Shown: in pieces, positions 61,900 to 64,000 of the stretch
Position numbering within the stretch: position 1 is the stretch's first letter
Layout of the letters: every line of letters begins with the position of its first letter
Source of the DNA: Lachnoclostridium sp. Marseille-P6806
GTDB taxonomy: Bacteria; Bacillota; Clostridia; Lachnospirales; Lachnospiraceae
Direction of reading: 5' to 3'
Assembly (NCBI RefSeq): GCF_900625025.1
Contig: NZ_LR130581.1
Span: 62,001 to 126,000 of the forward strand
DNA: 64,000 nucleotides
Position numbers and translations under genes: made by a program
The notes under the pieces: model-generated
Told to the model about the DNA's origin: nothing
The model's database searches: none
The model's input: the letters and a program-made list of their open reading frames with translations, nothing else

Positions 61900-62892
61900 T
61901 TACATTTTATCTTTCAGCCACAGCACCGTATCACGAATGCTGCTTTTTACAGAGCGCGGGGCATAGTGCAGAACTGCCTCTGCCTTTTTCCGGCTGAAAC
62001 GGCTGTTGGAGCTCAGAACATCGATCGCGTATGGGGTAAAATAAAGCGGCAGATGCTTTCGCAGACTCCATATTTCATAGATTGGCGCTGCAAGCCTTGC
62101 AAGACAAATCGGCAGGAAAGATACGGTTCGTTTAATAGACAACGCGCTTTTGGCCGCCTCTAATATATCCCGGATCGAGGCATACTGCCCGGACAGAATG
62201 TATCCCTGCCCGGAAAGGCCATACTCGGCACATGCCGCAATACCGGATGCCACATCCCGCACATCCACAAAATCATAGCCTCCCTTTACCGCAAAAGGGA
62301 GCTTCCCGGTGAGGAAAGACAGCAGCATCCCGGTGATGCTTCCTTTTCCAATGTCGCCGGGACCGATGATGCCCGACGGAAAAACCACGCTGGCATTCAA
62401 ACCGCGTTTTGCCGCCTCAAAAACCAGCTGCGTTGCGATGGCCTTGCTTTTTGCATAATCGCCCCGTACCCGTTCCGGGGCAAACACGGCATCCTCTGTA
62501 ATCACTTTTCCTTTCGGCTTTTCCGGGATTGCATGGACGGAGCTGACATATACCAGCTTTTCAATATTGCTGCGTTCACAATGCCGCAGAATGTTGTTCG
62601 TTCCGCCTGCATTGACTTTATAGATCCTGTCTCCCGGATGTGAGGCAACCGATACGATGCCCGCGCAATGGATGAGACAGGTCTGCTGATCCGCACAGGA
62701 AAAGAAGCGCTCCAACGAAGACTCATCACATACATCTCCGCAGATTTGATACACATCCGGCGGCAGTTCGCCCGCCAATGGATCACCTTCCATAACCAGC
62801 GCATAAATCTCCGCACTTTTTTCACGGAGCTCTGCAATCACGGCGCGGCCAAGGAATCCTGTTGCTCCTGTCACAAGATACTTAGAAAACAT
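61900..62892 (-). CDS. NAD-dependent epimerase/dehydratase (3-beta-HSD-like)
   Basis: This 330-residue short-chain dehydrogenase has the nucleotide loop VTGATGLFG-like VTGATGFLGRAV. DVYQICGDVCDESSL, the serine region VYVSSVHAIPEKPKG and a YAKSK (YxxxK) catalytic motif follow. The lack of a sugar-nucleotide context and GYDFVDVRDVA fit the dihydroflavonol/3-beta-HSD-like group acting on small hydrophobic ketones or sugars. The start has a GAGGTGGTG site. It is divergent from a TetR regulator, with a shared operator, so its transcription is probably induced by a small ligand. Confidence 0.87.
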   Translation of the reverse strand: MFSKYLVTGATGFLGRAVIAELREKSAEIYALVMEGDPLAGELPPDVYQICGDVCDESSLERFFSCADQQTCLIHCAGIVSVASHPGDRIYKVNAGGTNNILRHCERSNIEKLVYVSSVHAIPEKPKGKVITEDAVFAPERVRGDYAKSKAIATQLVFEAAKRGLNASVVFPSGIIGPGDIGKGSITGMLLSFLTGKLPFAVKGGYDFVDVRDVASGIAACAEYGLSGQGYILSGQYASIRDILEAAKSALSIKRTVSFLPICLARLAAPIYEIWSLRKHLPLYFTPYAIDVLSSNSRFSRKKAEAVLHYAPRSVKSSIRDTVLWLKDKM

Positions 62893-62908
62893 AACACCAC
62901 CTCGCTAA

Positions 62909-62969
62909 AAAGACAAACGTTGTTTATCTTTCACAAGTCCAGTATAATTTTTCTGAAAACCAGTGACAA
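62909..62969. promoter_or_regulatory. divergent promoters with TetR operator
   Basis: The inverted repeat 62909-62931 has arms AAAGA-AAAC and GTTT-TCTTT. The epimerase promoter (minus) is TTGTCA (62964-62969), 17 bases, TATACT (62941-62946). The TetR promoter (plus) is TTGTTT (62920-62925), 17 bases, TATAAT (62943-62948). The repeat covers the TetR -35 and the epimerase start point, so one bound repressor would shut both. Confidence 0.75.
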
Positions 62970-63029
62970 TCGGCAATATTCGACGAAACGAAAGAAAGCC
63001 GACAAAAAAAGCGCTTGTGTTGAAAAAAC

Positions 63030-63106
63030 CGAATCGCAGCCGCAAAACCGCCTGCGCGGATTTTGCGGCACGTACCTCGTCGGGGCGCTTCGGTATGGAG
63101 GTTTTT
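63030..63106 (+). repeat. complete dispersed ribosome-binding element (before TetR gene)
   Basis: ATCGCAGCCGCAAAACC pairs through GCCGCAAAA with TTTTGCGGC (9 bp). It is followed by GCACGTACCTCG and GCGCTTCGGTATGGAGG directly before TTTTT and the ATG at 63107. It is the only plus-strand copy. Confidence 0.75.
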
Positions 63107-63655
63107 ATGAAACGGACAGATGCAAGGGTGCGTTATACGCAGCATATATTGAAGCAGTCTTTTCTGACGCTGCTCAAGGAAAAGCCGGTCAATAAGATCA
63201 CGGTAAAGGAGGTCTGCGAACTCGCAGACCTGAACCGGGCAACCTTTTATGCGCACTACAGCGACTGCTTTGCACTCATGGAAAGCATCGAGCAGGAGTT
63301 GATCGATGAATTTGAACGCTTCCTGAAGCTGGTGGACTCTTATGATGTAAGTGCCCTGATCGAAGCGATCTATGAGATGGTCGAAAGGAATGAGGAGGCC
63401 TGTCAGATATTGATTTTCAGCGGGGCCAGCCCCTCTGTTCTCAGTCAGATGATCTCCCTTGCCCATGATGAGAGCATCCGGGCATGGAGGAAGCCGCTTC
63501 GCCACGCCACCGATAATGATTTGGAAATGCTGTATACGCACCTGTCAAACGGGCTGATGAATGTTGTCATCGGCGGATATGATAAATACAGCCGGGAGGA
63601 CGTCATCCGCTTCGTCAATCGCATTGTCCAGAGCAGTCTGTCGATATTCCAATGA
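63107..63655 (+). CDS. TetR/AcrR family transcriptional regulator
   Basis: This 182-residue regulator has the N-terminal three-helix DNA-binding domain (ILKQSFLTLLKEKPVNKITVKEVCELADLNRATFYAHY) and a helical ligand domain with the SLMESIEQELIDEF-type link. The C-terminal part resembles the TetR_C_7/DhaS-like group. The ATG at 63107 follows GGAGGTTTTT from the dispersed element. The longer frame to 62963 would read through that element. It is divergent from the epimerase gene, its likely target, and has a terminator 29 bp downstream. Confidence 0.9.
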   Translation: MKRTDARVRYTQHILKQSFLTLLKEKPVNKITVKEVCELADLNRATFYAHYSDCFALMESIEQELIDEFERFLKLVDSYDVSALIEAIYEMVERNEEACQILIFSGASPSVLSQMISLAHDESIRAWRKPLRHATDNDLEMLYTHLSNGLMNVVIGGYDKYSREDVIRFVNRIVQSSLSIFQ

Positions 63656-63683
63656 TCGGCTCATAGTCGCTTTGTCCCAAGGA

Positions 63684-63705
63684 GGGCGGGATATCCCGCC
63701 CTTTT
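63684..63705 (+). terminator. terminator of the TetR gene
   Basis: GGGCGGGAT pairs with ATCCCGCCC (no loop spare, so the tip opens) followed by TTTT. It is 29 bp after the stop. Confidence 0.75.
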
Positions 63706-63837
63706 GGCATTCACCCGATGACAAAAAGAAGACGGCTCATCCGATCAATTCTTTTTCCATCGTAATGTCATAAAGTAATTCCTTCTTTATCCGTTATATT
63801 ATAATCCCTGAGCGAGTAAACACTGTGTCCTTGCGGG
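63706..63837. other. short gene-free stretch with inverted repeat
   Basis: Between the TetR terminator and the DtxR-like end, ATCCCTGA (63805-63812ff) pairs with TCAGGGAT (63838-63845). It may act as the terminator of the DtxR-like gene. Nothing else is seen. Confidence 0.45.
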
Positions 63838-64000
63838 TCAGGGATCTCTTTCCTTTCCCGACACAAGATCACAGGTAGCAGCATATGGACAAGTTTTGTT
63901 CCTGTCCCCTGAGCTTATTAAAAAATCGTCGCTGATCGCATGCTCCATTTTGCAGGCCTCGGCTTTGGCAATGTCAGAGTCGACGCCCGCACAGGTGCAG
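63838..64000 (-). CDS. DtxR/MntR-like metal-dependent regulator, C-terminal end only (start outside window)
   Basis: The minus-strand frame is open from the window edge to a TGA at 63838. The first visible residues (CAGVDSDIAKAEACKMEHAISDD) match the metal-site segment of iron- or manganese-dependent regulators, in which Cys and Glu-His residues bind metal. After ISDD the usual SFEKI-type ending is replaced by about 27 unrelated residues with three cysteines. A GGGGACAGG/TTGTCC sequence lies at the join. The end may be natural or altered by an inserted or rearranged element. Confidence 0.6.
   Translation of the reverse strand, partial: CTCAGVDSDIAKAEACKMEHAISDDFLISSGDRNKTCPYAATCDLVSGKERDP

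Noticed and set aside
1-64000. CRISPR arrays, tRNA or rRNA genes, complete insertion sequences and riboswitches
   Set aside because: I looked for regularly spaced repeats, cloverleaf arms with CCA ends, transposase motifs and known riboswitch cores such as those before lysine, thiamine or S-box genes. None was convincing.

Overview
The window looks like a chromosomal segment of an anaerobic, fairly high-GC Gram-positive of the Clostridia, most likely Lachnospiraceae. The reasons are a ptb-buk butyrate (or acyl phosphate) kinase pair, an oxygen-sensitive class III ribonucleotide reductase with its activase (nrdD, nrdG), strong AGGAGG-type ribosome binding sites, LCP, LicD and CDP-glycerol wall-polymer enzymes, and many carbohydrate ABC/glycosidase genes. 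Nearly all genes lie on the minus strand. The plus-strand exceptions are the partial MATE gene at the left edge, a two-component pair (14.6-16.5 kb), an IclR regulator (34.9 kb) and a TetR regulator (63.1 kb). No tRNA, rRNA, CRISPR array or intact insertion sequence was seen.

Layout. 0-9 kb: MATE end, nagB, an SPFH protein, nadE-dapF, hslO, a GNAT enzyme, a small membrane exporter and hisC. 9-11.5 kb: a polar amino-acid ABC transporter that reads into hisC. 11.6-16.5 kb: a membrane redox module made of a 54-residue CXXC protein, a NapH-like polyferredoxin, a TlpA-like lipoprotein and a CPBP protease, with a divergent response regulator/histidine kinase. 16.5-22.3 kb: secA-prfB and ptb-buk. 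22.6-25.4 kb: a GH20 hexosaminidase followed by the collapsed remains of GH38 and GH125 mannosidase genes. 25.4-27.1 kb: a phosphoribosyltransferase and a YtrA-type GntR regulator. 27.4-35.6 kb: a carbohydrate cluster (two permeases, binding protein, an unusual large glycosidase-like protein, a DHDPS-family aldolase) divergent from an IclR regulator. 35.8-43.9 kb: a GH31 alpha-xylosidase-like enzyme, then nrdG, a polysaccharide deacetylase, an MmcQ/YjbR-EVE-like fusion and nrdD behind an NrdR box. 44.1-55.7 kb: one long colinear cell-surface polymer operon: LCP, DUF4422, LicD, IspD/TarI cytidylyltransferase, CDP-glycerol glycerophosphotransferase, acyltransferase, Wzm/Wzt-type exporter, NAD-dependent epimerase and a GtrII-like membrane protein. 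55.9-64 kb: a lipoprotein, a doubly frameshifted AraC-GyrI gene, a polyol dehydrogenase, a small membrane protein, a broken GT4 gene, an epimerase divergent from a TetR regulator, and the end of a DtxR-like gene.

The most unusual signal is a dispersed element, seen complete or partial about ten times. It has a hairpin with compensating stem changes, followed by a conserved tail (core GCTTCGGCATGGAGGATT) that ends in the Shine-Dalgarno sequence of the next gene. It precedes functionally unrelated genes, so it looks like a mobile or amplified structured ribosome-binding element. The second candidate for a little-described system is the CXXC/polyferredoxin/TlpA/CPBP/two-component module. Its smallest member (14246-14410) is easily missed because it is only 54 codons long.
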